DNA of 64,000 nt. Source: Anthoceros angustus. Its lineage: Eukaryota > Streptophyta > Anthocerotopsida > Anthocerotales > Anthocerotaceae. Both the position numbers and the translations under genes were made by a program. The DNA lies in assembly GCA_010909165.1 (NCBI GenBank), contig MU008173.1:868001-932000 (forward strand), in the 5' to 3' direction. Below, in pieces: positions 34,665-49,374 of this stretch; within the stretch, counting starts at the first letter, position 1, and every line of letters begins with the position of its first letter. The notes under the pieces were generated by a model, which saw nothing but the letters and a program-made list of their open reading frames with translations, had not been told where the DNA came from and made no database searches.

Positions 34665-37600
34665 CTATAGTTGGTTGGGTCGGTTACCAGCTAAAATTAG
34701 GGAGATCTCCAAACCTCGGCTGAAAGCCTGGTTGAACACCAGACGAGTTTGGAACGTAGACACGAACGGGAACCACGACAAGACTGCGATGGGAATAAAG
34801 ATCATCATCCCCATGAGCGCGTCGTAAAACCTGGCCAGGGCGCGCACTGATTTCCATAAACCAGTACCTTCAAGCAATGGTCTCACAGCCACCGCAATCT
34901 GCCACCAACACACTCAAGCGAATCAGCCACGGAAACCCCGCATCACTTCAAACCCTACGTAAACAGACCCCCTCTCCTCGCCTCCTACGACTCAGCAGCT
35001 TCTTACAGAGAGAATCCCCCATCCCGTTGGAAGCAGCGCCAGCAGGCTCGCAAACACGTCACCCACGGACACCGTCGTTTGCACGATAGTTACCACAACG
35101 CCGGTGACCAATATCAAGAAGAGTGTGCCTTGAAACAGCCGTACCACCAGCTGAAATTTAGCTGATGCTTTCTGGCTCAAAGTGAAAACCTGCAAATACA
35201 CACCACCACTTGTTGCCTGCATCCCTTGCTTCTAAGGCTCCAAGGTCCTCTATTTCACCAGACGCGCGGTTACAACACAAACAAACGACGCCTTTACCTT
35301 GAACACAAAGAGCAGGCCAATCAATACCGCCCACGAATATCCGTATACCTGACGGCAGCACACAGACCACATTAGATTAACAAACTGTGCCCAACAGGCG
35401 TTCCCCTACCCACATTTCCATCCTTTCTTCCTGCAAACTTACGTTCAGGTTAGTATCCGTTCCCGTAGCACTCAGCGAATACACCACGCCATATTGGAAA
35501 ATGAAGAAACGCAAGCTGAGCACCACCTCCCAGAATCTTCCCTCTGATGAAGTGATGTGTGACTGCATAACAGGGTCCGATCAGTCCCGAACAAAAACGA
35601 GCTTGTGACATGCACATAATCGAAGGTCGGAGTCAACCCAGGCACCTGCTCCTCCTCCCACCACGCCTCCCAACTTTCTTCACTTTTCACTCCTATTCCC
35701 CCCTTGTAAAAAATCCAGTTGGTCCAGTTATCGAAGTCTTCCACGGTCCTGCCAACAAAAACGATGCATGAGAGCCCTACAACACCCAAAACATCCCCTG
35801 CTCATTATGCTACCTTCATCAGAACAACAGGTGCCTTACTTCTGCCATTCAAACCCTGAAGGATTGAAAATATAGGGGGCATACAGCCACGACAGCGCGA
35901 GAAACCAACTGCTGAAAGTGAGGAGGACATAGCTCACTGTTCCCTTTGAACTGCCGTACGCTAGGTACACTATCAAAAGAATCGCCACCTCTAACCTGCA
36001 AAAGTGGAAAACACCACCTTCAACAAGTGCTATCCACTAGATATACAAAAACTCAAAACAACGCGAGAACAACAGATGCTTCTGTTACCCTTTGACGAAG
36101 TGGCTTCTGGAATACAGCCTGTAGTTTTCAGCAAAAGCAATATGTTGCACCACAAAACCTCGTCCAGTGGCTCGGTACTGTTCCCCACACCAAAATCCCC
36201 CACTTCTGTTAGTCACAAACCTCTCCCCTCACCAGCCAACAAAACAATACTAACAGCCTTGGATTTGTCATCGAAAGCTCATGCCTTAGCACCACCGTGA
36301 AGAATAGTTCGCCCGAAATAATGAGTTCTTGTACCAAGGGAAAATGTAAAGAACACAGCCGAAAGTTGCAGCTGCATAGTGACAAAGCTGATGACGGCCT
36401 GCCAACAGAGACAAACTTAGTGGAAAAGCCCAGTCAAACTGCCCGATCACGATGAGACTACAAGTGGAAGCTTACCCTCAACACCCCCTGCTCCAAAATG
36501 AATCCCATGATCATAGGGATCGCAGTGAAAACACCAATTTGGAACAGGAACTGCGTATTAAGGGCAGTTTGCAAAGCTGTATTGTTGGAGACATCCTCCT
36601 CAAGTGCTTGCCCAACACCAGACAAAGCCTGGTAGCCCAATAGAAACGTAGAAAAACAAAATGAGCCATCTCATTTCTTCCCTGTAGGTCACTAGCAGAG
36701 GAATCTATGAATAGCTATTTTACCAGGTAAGCTTTCCCGTACAGAAAAATGTAGACGGTCAGAACCGTCATCTGTACAGATGCCACCCCACCACGTCAAC
36801 TGACAACACGATGACACAAAGTACAGACAAACATCGTTGCAAACAGAGCAAGGAGGATGAGCTACCATGGTACAAATGTAGAACCCAACAGAGGTGTAAA
36901 AGAAAGACAACATCCTAAAGAAATCGAAGAGTTGGCCCAGCCGATAGATGTCTCTGCTTAACACTTGTTCGCCATTCCCACTAGCTACCTTCGCCTCAAA
37001 GGTAGCAATCTGATTTAAACCCACATCTCGCCCTTTCCCCACCTGCAAAATGCATGTTCGCACTATTTTGATGGTTCTTCAGGGTCAAAGTAACTTCTGC
37101 GCTGCAAAGACGCACTAACCTGAATGTATTCATGATGGGTGATATTTCCCCTCCGCAGAGTGGAATTAAAACCTGGCACCCATGAAATCCAAATTAGCCT
37201 ACTACTATCAATCAACATCCGGGCAAACCAGCATATTTCACACAAAATGAGTGGAACATTTGAAATGACCTGCATAGATGTCTTCACTGATGTTAATGAC
37301 ACGAGAAGCCTTGCTAATGCCGCCCCTTGTAATATGAAATATTCTGTCAAAGACATCCGGATGCCCATAGTGCATGCGAACCCTGCAGTGTTGCAAGTGT
37401 TGAGGTTGAATAGCTAGAATTTAAGATGATGCAAACAGCAACCTCTTCTGTACAATACGCATAAACATCTGTATTTGCTCACCTCAACGGTGTAGCCAAA
37501 ACTCGCTGTCCGAGTGTGACAAAACTCGTCTCTTGATTCGACATAAACCATGCCAGCGAAGAAACACTGCAAATAGACGACATCATCATACTAAGCCCCC

Positions 37601-40600
37601 ACAATTACATGCGAACATCCAGGCCCAGAGCTGGCAGACTCTAGCCTGTTAAGGGCTGCCAGGAACACCCAAGAAATGGAGTACCTTCCTGTGAAGACAT
37701 GTTCACGAACACCCAGAACTGATGGCTTCCGTAGACCGTGCTGCACATCAAACTCCTGCAGAAGATTGCGCATTTTGAACGCCTCTTCGAAGTAATTATC
37801 CTGCAACATGACCACAAAACCATGTCAGACATGACCACAATGGGTTGCAGGTAGTGGCGCTCAATAGAATGGGAGCTACCCGGAAGACAAAACACCTGAT
37901 TCATGTCAATGGTTTGGATGGCATCTCCCCGAGTGAAAATAATCGCATGATTCTGATTTTCAGGCTTCCCCTCTCCGAGTTTAGGCAGTCCTGGGAGCTT
38001 GATAGAGTAGATCTCCTGAGAAGAGGGCATGACGGATGAGTAATATATGAAGAACATGTCTAATCAAACAAAGGAGGAGAAAAAAAATACTCACCTGGTC
38101 TTTCCCAGTAGCATCAGCTTTGACTAGTTTAGAGAAATACTCCCTGTGGATTTTTCCATCTGAAAGTTTCTCTACTACATCAATGTAGGCCACCCTCAGT
38201 CCTTCATGCCTGCCCAACAAAAGCAGGAGGAACAGGGTAAGGTGCACCCCTGACCAACAGCATACGTAGTAGGTAGCAACAGTAGAAGAATCAGAAAAAA
38301 CTTGATCACATGTCACAGCCAGCCTTACACTTGAAGAAGATAAGCAATGTCTGCAGCTTGTGGATGCCGTTTCTGCTTTTGCTCCCCGTATATTTGGCAG
38401 CTCACCACGTAGGTGAATTTCATGTCAGCTATGGCTTGCCCCAAAAATGCAGGTGTCATCAGAGACCCAGAAACTGGCCTGGCGGCTTGTGCTTCCACAT
38501 CTATAGCAATCAGTATACAAGTCACAATCAGTGACATGGGACAGTACACAACAAGAATCGGAAGCAAACAGAATAAAACCTAAAACGAAGCAGCCCCGAC
38601 CTGGTGCTCCTGAACTTTCAAGAAGGGTCTGGAGAATCAGTGCATTGCGATAATACATCATGCCACGCACTGGAACCCAAACACCAGCATCAGTCTCATG
38701 TACAACGGTCAGTGCAAGATAGCTGCTTGCAGTCAAAGGCACAGATACGTTGGGACATGCACAAGACAATATAGTGTTTAACACCTACCAGTTCTGGCAA
38801 GCGTTTGACCCCTGTAGGAAGCCCACAGACGAAGCTGAAGAAGCTCTGGCGTGTCACTCTGATCTTTTTTATCTTTCAGCTTCTCCAAATGCCACTCCAA
38901 CTCCCTCTCCAGCTGATTCTGTGTGCGAGATACCCTCTCAAGATAGTTCTTCCACTCATCTGCAAACCAACAATTTGTTGTTTTCGCAGATACAGAATAA
39001 GACTTGTTGCAGGCTTTCAGTTCCTACACGACACAAATGCACAGCATCAAGTACATCACCACAACATTTACCTGGAAAGATTTTCTGAAGGTAGAACAGC
39101 ACAGTGATTCCGTCTTCATTTGGTTTGTTCAAGGCAGTGTATCCATAGATGACTTCTTCGGCATAGTAGGGTGTAAAAACACTGTGTACTCAGCAATCAG
39201 AGAAAATGCACAAAAAATACGGATAACACAGCCACACATCCCTTCAAAAACTTACACTGCAACCCACCTGAATGAGAACATCTGACGAACAGATGGCGTT
39301 GAAGGCATATCCATGAACAAGGAGTTTGAGAAAAACTCAAGTCTGCGGCGAGCTTCTAAGTTCTTGGGTATGTTGGATGCTGAGTCCTTCGCAGTGAGCA
39401 GTAAATTAAGTCTTCGAACCTCCTCATACTGCCATAGACAACAGCTAAGATTGTCAAAGTCCTGACTTCAACCCAACAACAGTGCACTAACACTTCTCCT
39501 CACAGAGCCACCTCTTCTGCAGTTGAAGGCCAGTTCAGCCTTGTAAAGATCTGCTCTCTATTTCGGCCTGTATCCAACTTATCTCTGTAACAACAACAAA
39601 CGTCGTCAGATCATCCAATACACAACATTGACACTTTGATTCAGCTGTGAGGCAACAAACTTCTCCAAGAGTGACTCTCCCACCTGAGCTCCAGTGACAG
39701 CACGTCATTCATCACCACCTCATAAATATCCAGGAGGGCCGTCGTAGCGTTTACAACCCGCTCAGGAGTCTCCTCCTTTTCCTGAACAGACAAACATTCA
39801 CAAGGCGGATCATTAAAACTACCATGTCACTGTGAAATGTGAGACACAACCAGTAAAAGAAAGCTAAGTTTCCATACCAATATCCCAGTAAGAGCCACAA
39901 TTTTTGCGACAAGACCACCAGGACCACTGAGTTTCTTCAGAACAAGTAAGTTAACCAATGCGTTCTCAGGAATAGCCTCCACAATGCTCGCAAAAATCAA
40001 GTTGACCCTGCAGACATTTAACAAACTTGAGACTTGCAATGCAGCATTGGATGAAACAAAGCCAAATGTGAATGTAGTATCTGGCAAACGATGCTAAGAT
40101 CAGGAGTCCACAAAAATCACCATTCAGCAGCCTCATCATTGACCAGTCTTTCCAACATTCTTTGCAAAATGAAGTAGGCTTCCGAGACAGCCGTCCCCAT
40201 GTAGGTATCTTTCCAGACTTTCTCAGTGAGTTCCCACTGAGCAGTTTTATGCTCTGCAGCCAAATCAACAGCAAGGAGCACCTGAAGCAACGCCAAACGT
40301 GCGTTACTCCCATAACAGTACACATGAGTAACCGAGGAACTCATTCAGGCCCATTGCTGCATGCTCCCACCTTATTAGCCAGCAGAAAGAGGGGCCATTG
40401 TACAACTCGCAAGCTCCCAGTATTTGAAGGCATCAACAGCCAATCTCGTTCTCTGCCCACACAACAATTGACACTCATAATTTGCTTAAAAGAAATCAAT
40501 TTCCTGGAGGGCACACGTTTCAGCCAATGAAACTAGAGAGGAGCAAGCTAATCACCTATTGCTGATGTAGTCTTCCTCCCGCAGATTCCTGATTATCTCA

Positions 40601-43600
40601 TTCCAAAGAGGAGCAAACTTCGCCGCTTGCACCTTCTTTGTCTGCTCAGCTTCTGTCTGTTCGGAAGCAACACGGATGAAAATGTCATACCAGCATAATT
40701 GATTCAAATATCAACTCCAGAGTGTAGTTGGGTTTGCCATGCATAACCAAGAAGCAAGCAAATAACAGCAGGCAGACTTTACAACACAAGGGATTTTCCC
40801 GTACCTGTGGGTTACCACCGGCAGCAGCTATCACTGCTCTGTTCCTGCACCACACAGGTCCAGCTTTTGAATGAGATTCAGTACTGGAAATAGCCCACAC
40901 ACTAAACACAACATATCACATGGAGATTTATGCAAGATTGTTGCTCAGAACAGCTCACATAGACATCTGGACTTCAGTGGGGAGTAATGTCGAAACAAAC
41001 TCCTCTGGGAAAGACTGAAACCTTTTGCGCAACATGCTCAAAGAGCGGATCTGGAACAGATAGGTCAATGACTGTTTCAATCACATACAGCATGAAATAA
41101 AATGCAGATCCAAAACCCGTCATTGTATCAACCTCTCCGAGACGAAGCACAGCTCCATGAATTCCCCCCCAGAGAGCAGAGAAAACCGTGTACCAGACTT
41201 GAGTGTCCACGAAGTAAATCTGCAGCAACCAACTCCATCAGTTGCTGGCCCGCATTAATATCCTTGAGCTACGTTTCTGCTATAATCCATATAACACAGT
41301 TCCTTATAGGCAGCTTGATTACTTTACCATTATAACTGGAGCCCAAAGCGAAACTAATGTCAAAGCATTGTGGTTACCTGTCCACACACAGATGTTAGTG
41401 CACTGCTCACACCGAGAACAACCAGCGAACACAAGATTAGGAATCACAACATAACCACATACTTGCAGAGAAAAAATCATGCCAGTTGTATACAATGGAT
41501 CTCTTGTGGATAATGAGCAATGTTGGGGAGACCATAGGCTTTATCTGCCCCAGCACAAACGCAAGAGAATGAGCATGAAGTGCTTTAGGGAAAGTTGAAC
41601 TCACTACCGCAAAGACCAGACTCACTTGAAAATAGTAGCTAAAAAAAAACTTTGCGACCAATATTAACCCCCAAAACATTGAGTACCTGATGCAGCACAC
41701 CACAAGTGAGGCCTAACAAATCCTACTTGACAAACGATTGGGTACAGGAATGTGCCAAACAAGAGAGAACATACAACAAAAAGTCTTGTGTCCTTTCATA
41801 GAGGCCTCGTCCAATGTAATATCTCTCCTGCAAATCCAGAACATATAGGCCTTCCCGCTTAGATAGTAGACAGAACAGAACAGGCGTAAAGGAATCCCAA
41901 CAAGTGTCACAGAGAGCAATGTATTTCACAGCCCACCTGATGTACCCAACTTATGAAGCGAATAATACTCCAACTGCCATAGTTATCTGCTAGCATTCGC
42001 AGCGCAGAAATACGGGAGATGGTAAAAACAAAGAGCTGAAATGCAGTATACACTCCCAGAACAAGAAGGTAGATGTTGAAAAGTGCTGAGCCTTGGTTCA
42101 AATTTGGTTCCATCATTACTTTCCTGTGACAGCAGAGCTTACAAACATAAGCACCAACCCTTGGAACATAATGGTGCTACAGATGGGTGTAGTGCAGATA
42201 CAAAGCAACAGGTTTAGCACATATGGCACGAGGAACATCCACACCTCAGGATCAGCAAGGATAAAGAGTCAGGGCCTCACACATAGAGGTAGACCACAAA
42301 AGCTGAAGCTGCCGAATTCCACACAAACCGAACAAGGATTCTTGCAACGTTTTGCCCACGAGTGCTGGTATACGCTCCACACATCAAGCCCACATCACAG
42401 ACAGCTACAATCCAAGAAACAGAAGAAACAGAGACGACAAATTGAAGATCAGTAGCTGTCTGATACATGGTCTTACAGCACTATCACACCTTGGCAGAGG
42501 GCCTTGTTAGATGTCTCTGAAATGGACAACACCAAGAACAAGAAGGAAAGTCCAGCATGCTTACACTGAAAGAACTTCAGGACAAAAAAAGACGGCCCAC
42601 AGCTCAGATGAATCTTTAAGCGATGTAACCATTGCAGCTCACTAGTGAAAGCAAAGATTGCCAATCCCTGCAACACATGATATTGCAACATGAATGGCAG
42701 AAAAATTTTGGGATACCACCAGCACAACATGTTCAACGCTAGCAGCACATGGTACCTGAAGAAGTATAAGGAAAAATATCCATAGTCGGTGAAAACTATG
42801 GTAGATGTGAAATCCTGTCCGATATTCAACAAAAAGGGTTTTGCCCATTCTCTTCTTCTTTTGTCGTCCACCATCACCATCCTGGCTTCCCAGGAACGTA
42901 TGTCAATGATATGCCCAATTCATACTAGATTTCACTGTAAAACAATTTCCGGTATATTTTGAAAGGGCCAAGATCCATACTGCCACTTGGGTTGCACTGC
43001 CTGGCTTGATGAAAAATGACGACTCCAGGTTCCATGGCCATCCAAGTGTAAAACAGTGGTCCGACCTATCAAAGCATAATTCAAGACAATGTCAGAAAAT
43101 TTACTCTACCAGCACAACCTCAGGAAAGATCTGAAAGCAAGGACCAGTAGCTTCAAAAACATGCCAGAAGTACTCATTGAGATCATCGTAGGTTCGCCAT
43201 TTTGAGTGAGAGTAGCTCTTGCTGCTCTCACTGTACTTTGCTTCCTATCACAACAACGGCACCCAGCAGTTACTAAATAGACAGGGAAACAAAATTGTCC
43301 AAACTGAGGCATTTACAGAGTTAAGAAGTGCAATTACTAACCGCAGCAATCACATCATAGATTGGCTTTATGACCCTCTCAAGGAAATCATCGTCTTTAT
43401 CAGTAACACCTCTTCCGCGATCAGCCACATGCTTGTTCAGCTGTGTCAGCACCTCGGTAGACATCTGTGAAAGTTCAGTGCATCGTTAGAACTGGCAACA
43501 TCAGACACTCCTAAATGTCTCCTGCTGCTGTTCAATGGAAAAAGCATCTCATCTCAGACTTCACCAAATCCAGCCAGAAGTCCAAACAGCACACCTAGCA

Positions 43601-46125
43601 ACTCTGTACGGATCCCCCACTTACATGATGAAATATGTAACAGATACACTCTGGTAGAAACCGAACATTGGAGGCTTCACCCCAAATTAGCAAATACAGC
43701 GAGGTTAAAAGCAGCTGCACTGGCGCAGAATTGTTCCTGTAATTCACAGGGATGGAACCTGTCAGGAGCAGAGTAATCCGCCAGCAGCTGCTAAGGTCAA
43801 CAATTTGACAAGGAGCCCATTGAAAGTTGAACGAGTGGAAGGAGGTCTTAATCCACAATGAACTACAAGGCACCGAGGGACAAATCACAGAAAACACGAC
43901 TTGGATCACCAACTCTACATACCTTTTGCAGACCGACTCCTTCCTCAAATAGGAGCACCACTTCATGTAGTTTTCAAGAACTTTGTCATGCAAGTTTGTG
44001 ATAGCTTTGTTATCAAGCCGAAGGGTGAGCAAATCTACCTGGAATGACAAACACACATACAGAGGGAAGCTCATGGAATTGTAGATTGCAGCCTGCTGAC
44101 ATATCGGAATGAGCTGTTCACAGTAAGAGAAGCTTCACCCTGTCGTTTGGTATCCCAAGGCGAGCTTGAGCATTAGCTAGCAGCAGCAACACATGCTCCC
44201 GCTGGTTGTTCACATTATCTTTCTGCCATGAAGGACAAAGCCGGTTCAGGACAAAACGATTTTCCAAAAGTACGCATGGCATATGATAGATGAAAAGACT
44301 TTGACAGACACAATGCAAGAATATAAGTGATGGCAGAAGGAAAGTCATAGAGACAGTGCAGGAGCACCTGAAAGCCGAAAACATACTGCAGGAGGTCGAA
44401 CATGTCCAAAGACCTCTGCTTGGGGGGAAGAAATGTGTCAGGAAGCAGAGGAATTTCAGTGTCTTTCTGAAGTTTTATCGCAAAGTGAGCTCCTTTGATC
44501 TGTCACAGAACTCAAATCATTATTCAGGAACCCAAGGTCATATGGGGACAAAGCAATGAGTAAGAGCCACAGAAAACAGTTACAGAACAGGTCACCTCTG
44601 GTAACAGAATAACAGGATCCGCAGCACCAGTGGTCTCTAGCGGAATGATGTTATATGGCTTGAACTCAGATATTTTTGCTGCATCCCTCTCTAGATCTCG
44701 TTTAAGCTGAATTCATTGTGCAGAGACCCCTTGCTGTGAGCCATCAGGCAAACAAACTCTTGCAACATTGAGCATTTTAGGGATGACAGCAAAGTCGCAC
44801 CTGCCGGTCACCGAATAGTCTCTCAACTTCTTCAGGAGGGGCTTCCAATATCAGAGCATCCAAAACATCATTCAGAACCTTTGAAGTCTCATACGCTTTC
44901 CGTATGCTTGCTGCTCGTTTTTTGTCTTCCCTGCATGGTTCAGAACTCACAATCATGACCAGCTTCTCTGTGTCTGGCATTTCAGGAATGACATAACCAT
45001 GACAAGCTAGAGAAAAAAAAAACGCACAGAAGAAATCAGTAGTCCAGCTGCTATACAAGTTGCCAGAGGCACTTTCATTTGCGGGAGGAAAATTTAGAGC
45101 AGTAAAGCAGTTTGGCAGGAGAGACTTACGCTTTGATCACCATATCTCCCTGTACACCATGCTGACGCCATTGCTCCTCTTGCTCCTCGAGTTCGTCAAT
45201 CTTATGCTTTTTGCGATAGAACTTATAGAAATCAAAGATGAGTGCCACATCATTACTTCGGTCAATACTTTTCCCGTCTTTCTTGGAGTGTTTTTGCTGG
45301 ATGGATTGCACAAGTCAACATTGGTTAGATACACATAGAACTTCCCTACGTATGCCCTGAAGTGGCTCACAATGCACTGCATTGCCAGAGCACTGCACTC
45401 ATGAAGCGCCTCACCCCAAACAGAACAAGCTGGACGGCAGGTACCTGTATGATAGACAGAAGACCGGTCTTGAACTGCAGCACTCCCCGTCCCTGACTCT
45501 TAGGATCCAACTTCTGTGACAGTCTGTACGCATGCTCACAAACTGCCAACACACCACAAAATTAGCCAGAATCAACCTGCAGAGTACTCAGTCGTCAACT
45601 GGCCCTTGTATAATAGTGTGAGACAAGTTCCAGTTGGAAAAGAGTGACTTGCGGCTTCGGACATCTCTCGTGACTATCCACAGCAGCCTACAGCGCTGAG
45701 GTTCTTTGTGCGCACAGTACCACAGAGAGAGGACACACAGCATTCTTTGCTCCTACACTCATATGCCGTGGGAGGAACAACAGTGCCCCGCCAGAGGCAC
45801 CGGAACCTAAGAAACGTGGCGGACACGAGATATCCTGTCCCCTGCCCCGGGAAATCAGCTCAATTTCGCAGCGAAGGCAGCGGGTGATGGACTTACGAAT
45901 ACGAGCGACTTGCGGACTATCGTCCTTAATCTCATTAGAGGCTGCTAGCACTGCATCAATGCTGGCGTCGCCAAGCGCAGACGGTAAGGCTGGCGTAGAG
46001 TCATAAGAAGAGGGAGCCAATATCCGGCCCCAGCCGCTACGAGCATCGCTAGCGTTCAAAGCCTTGCGCACCAGTCTCTCCCAGTTCTGCCTCGCCCTGA
46101 CCTGCCGCGTAGGATCGAACGCCAT
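34665..46125 (-). CDS. Callose synthase (1,3-beta-glucan synthase, GSL8/GSL10 type)
   Basis: The coding region spans about 11.5 kb in several dozen short exons; I checked anchor exons but not every boundary. It opens MAFDPTRQVRARQNWERLVR at 46125 (exon 1 ends 45897). It continues with YRLSQKLDPKSQGRGVLQFK (about 45540-45445), NNVNNQREHVLLLLANAQAR-like sequence (about 44215), FKS1-domain blocks such as YLLIWGEASNVRFLPECICY (about 43700-43630) and ARRRLEFFSNSLFMDMPSTP (about 39350-39300). The GT48 core includes HAIIFTRGDAIQTIDMNQ (about 37945-37890) and FKMRNLLQEFDVQHGLRKP (about 37775-37720). It ends with GLWKSVRALARFYDALMG and WFPFVSTFQTRLVFNQAFSR, stop at 34665. Callose synthases are multi-pass plasma-membrane enzymes using UDP-glucose to make callose at cell plates, plasmodesmata and spore walls. 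N-terminal wording and high exon number fit the GSL8/GSL10 clade. Part of this gene (about 44580-44987) is duplicated at 53.5-54.0 kb. Confidence 0.9.
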
Positions 46126-47552
46126 TGCGTACGGCTGTGCTCAAAACATGCTCGAGGACGGACACTTCCGCTACATTAGATGCGCAATTGCGCTGGATAA
46201 GAGCTGGCTGCCACTCCAGAAGGAAACTTCCAAGTTAGGCGTGAAATGATGATCCCCGCAGCAGGCACACCCTAGCAGAGCTACCAAGGCCGTGCAGCTG
46301 GCCTGGAGCTCAATGAATTGCAGCCCGAGCTGGCCCGCCGCTTCCCCGAGCGAGCTATACGCAGTCGCAGTCGGCCAGAGAAGTCACAATGCAGTGTCGA
46401 CCTCGCGCACCTGTACAGCGCAGCGCGTTCGATCGGCGTACGCGCACACTGGCGACGACGGCCCTTGCAAGGCCAGCCAGCATCAGTCGGAGACGGCCAT
46501 TGCAGCTGCGGCAGCTCGGGCAGGCTCTCGGGGCCCGCGGCCCCAGTCCCTCGGCAGCAGCCGGTGCGGAGCGCTGCTGGCAGCGGGAGGGGGAGGCGGC
46601 GAGCGGGGCGGGACGCAGCAGTCGGTGGTGCGTCGGGCGGAAGAGGAGGGAAAAGGGAGCAGACGCAAGCTCGCTCGAGAGAGGCGGTTTTGTCGGGGCG
46701 GGAATCGGCATTCGCGCAGAGGCAGAGGCAGCGGCAGCGGCAGCGGCAGAGGCAGAGGCAGAGGCAGAGACAGCGGCAGCGGCGAAACCCAGTTGAATCG
46801 AAAAAACATGTGAGCCGGATATTTCCCCGCTGGCAATTCCGTGTCATCTGGCAGGTCCGGCACTGTTGCGTTTGAATGGGCTGCGAGCAGTCAGGAGACG
46901 TTCAAATGGCGATTGTCCGATAATTAATGATGGAGGGTGTCAGTTTCGCCACGAAGGCGAGACAGGAACCCGCCGCGGCCCCGCCCGTTCACCCGACAGA
47001 ACTGTAGCAGGAATTTGTACTGTATCCCAACTGGAAGGGCAATTTGAAAGGAAATTTGATGTGAGACAAGCGGGAGACGCTTCCCGGGATTCTCGTCCTG
47101 ACACTAGTGACTGTGTGCATTAATGAACGTCGAAACCCGTGCATCCTGTTCGAATATGATTGCGCGTTCCTGCACCATGCCATGCATGTTTCCTATTCGT
47201 AGATGAAGTCATGGATGCCTCCTATTCCTATTCGCGGATCCGACTCAAGCTCAGGTGGTGCTTCATGTTGGGATGGCGGCAAGGACCTCCTATTTCAAGA
47301 AGCGACAGGGGTTCCTACACTTTTTATGCAGACTCTCGTGGATCGGGATTCGGATAAGGCATGGAAGGATAGGATGCATATGCATTATATGTATTATATT
47401 ATTTTAAATTGAAAAATAATATTTAAACATAAACTACGTTTATAAATACCAAAAAGGAGAAAACAAGATGGAAAAAAAACATCCACCCCGATAAAAAAGG
47501 AAGAAAAACGCATGGAAGGTATAAGCCCACGGGGCCTAACCCTTGTGATCGC
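46126..47552. other. Intergenic upstream of callose synthase
   Basis: The left part (46290-46800) is GC-rich with gcggca/gcagag runs near 46722-46785. The right part (about 47370-47500) is AT-rich. ORFs across the repeats are compositional. It should contain the callose synthase promoter; I see no clear TATA box. Confidence 0.5.
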
Positions 47553-49360
47553 TCATTCTGAACATACTACCGCTGCAAGAATTTCGTGGACCATAATATC
47601 AAAAGGTCTACCTACCACTGGTATCGATGAAGCCGCATCCCCAGCGCTTGTCGCTGTCCTGTACCACGTTCGCCAACGCCCTCCGCAGGGTGATGGACAC
47701 CCGTTATCAAAAGAAAGCCACAATACAAGAAGGGGGAGACCAACCCCATTCTTGCGTAAGTGGTAAGCTTTAGTACAGTCCTTCATGAACCTGGAGAAAC
47801 CCTTGCGCATGGCCTAGTGAGTCTCGATGGCCAGGGGGATGAAGATGTGACCACCCTGCAAGGGAGAATACTTGTGGATCTTAGCCGTTGCGCATCACTC
47901 AGCCACCCAACCCAGAGGGTTGAGGATAACCTGGTCCTCTCGGGTCAAAAACAAATTAGCCCGGAGAGAAATCCTATCGAGGAGGGTATAAAGGCACTCT
48001 CTGTATGGAAAGAAGTCGCTCTCCTTCGTCACTGAGAACATGACGTCCCGGATGTCGTCGTGAGTAGCAACACGTTGTCCATCAGCGGGGCAACGGGCAA
48101 GGTGAGTCCCATAGGCGTCAAGGCGGGCCTTACTGCTGCATGTTGGGAGAGAGCAGGCCAAAGCTTGGACCAACCCCGGATGGAAGCACGACGTGGTGGA
48201 AAACGTTGTGGGTGCGATGTGGAACACCAAGATGGAGGGTTGTGCCAAGAGCTAAGATCCCGTGAGCAAGAGCGGAGACAAGACTGAGAGGACCGAGGAA
48301 TAGAGGAATCCTGGATAAGGACGTGATGCACGTGCCCATAGTGCTTCTCCAGGAGGGAGGCCTGAAGGCTACAAAGCCCAACCTCAGGGAGCAAGGAAAA
48401 AAGAGGCATGGAGGCCATAGCCTTGGAGGATAGAGATCCGCTAGCAAGCGGTAAGGAAACTTGCAAAGGAAAGACACCCTCTTCAACGCTCGAGACAAAG
48501 GCCTCCAAGATGTGAGTGTCACAGATCAAGAAACAGGATGCTAAGAAGGAGACAGAGAGGGCCCAGCTTCGTAGGAAGGACGCCGGCGCGGAGGCCTCCA
48601 TGGCCAGCAGATCGGTGCCGCCAAAAGCACCAGGAAGGGACGCATGTCGCCTCGCCAGATCCCTAGCGCCACATTCAAAGGAGCCTAGGTCTACGATATC
48701 GCCCAATGCCTGCATGATCCGTTTGTCGGAGCTCTGCAAGTTGCACAGTAACATCGAGGTTGGGGGTAGCGTTCAAAGAAGGTACCATGGCCTGCGAGCG
48801 AAACAGAAAGAGAGGATGCTGAAGGCCACCTGCAAGTCCCCCAATTGAGTGAGGTTGTCAATATGTGCAAGGTCCTTCCTCAGAGCCCCATCGAAGTATT
48901 CTTGTATGAAGGTGGGAGGATCAATGGGATGCCAAGAACACGAGGACCCACCGGAGAAGTGATGTCCCCTTGCGGATATTGCGGAGGGAGTGTAATGCCC
49001 GAGAGGGACCAAATCTTACACTTAAGGATCTTGACCTTCAGCCCAAGGCGAGAGAGCTTAGAGAAGAATTCAAAAGCCTCCCTAACCTTTTCTCCAGGCT
49101 CGAGGATGTGAATATCGTTTGCCATAGCCAAGGGCACCCTCCAAATAGTCACCTTGCCTAGTGCCCGTCACCGAATCCAGGACAGAAACCCCCTCCATCG
49201 GAGACCCATGTTGAAAATTGAGGGCGGAGGGTGCCCCATTGAATGAATGGACAAAGAGGATAAGGCTTGCCAGTTGCCGCCCTGCGTCCTTGAGCTCATC
49301 AAAGAAGGCTGCCCTGGAGACTACATTGAAGGCATTCTCGACATCGACTTGCAAAGCAAA
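47553..49360 (-). mobile_element. Non-LTR (LINE-like) retrotransposon relic
   Basis: Read on the minus strand from 49360, frames carry reverse transcriptase blocks: QVDVENAFNVVSRAAFFDEL, then SVTGTRQGD (usual SGxRQGDPL), ANDIHILEPGEKV (position of the catalytic Y/FxDD box, with Asn in place of the first Asp), GLKVKILKCKIWS and RVLGIPL. Downstream are ASLPGAFGGTDLLAMEAS and a late block DAYGTHLARCPADGQRVATH, typical of the C-terminal part of plant LINE-like RT proteins. Frameshifts and stops break it into five or more pieces. The upstream endonuclease is not recognised. It is a dead, 5'-truncated copy. A second fragment of the same family lies at 56948-57120. Confidence 0.8.
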
Positions 49361-49374
49361 CCAAGAACCACCTC

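Noticed and set aside
46292-46875. Overlapping ORFs of 100-188 codons on both strands
   Set aside because: They are Gly/Arg/Ala-rich translations of GC-rich hexamer repeats upstream of callose synthase.
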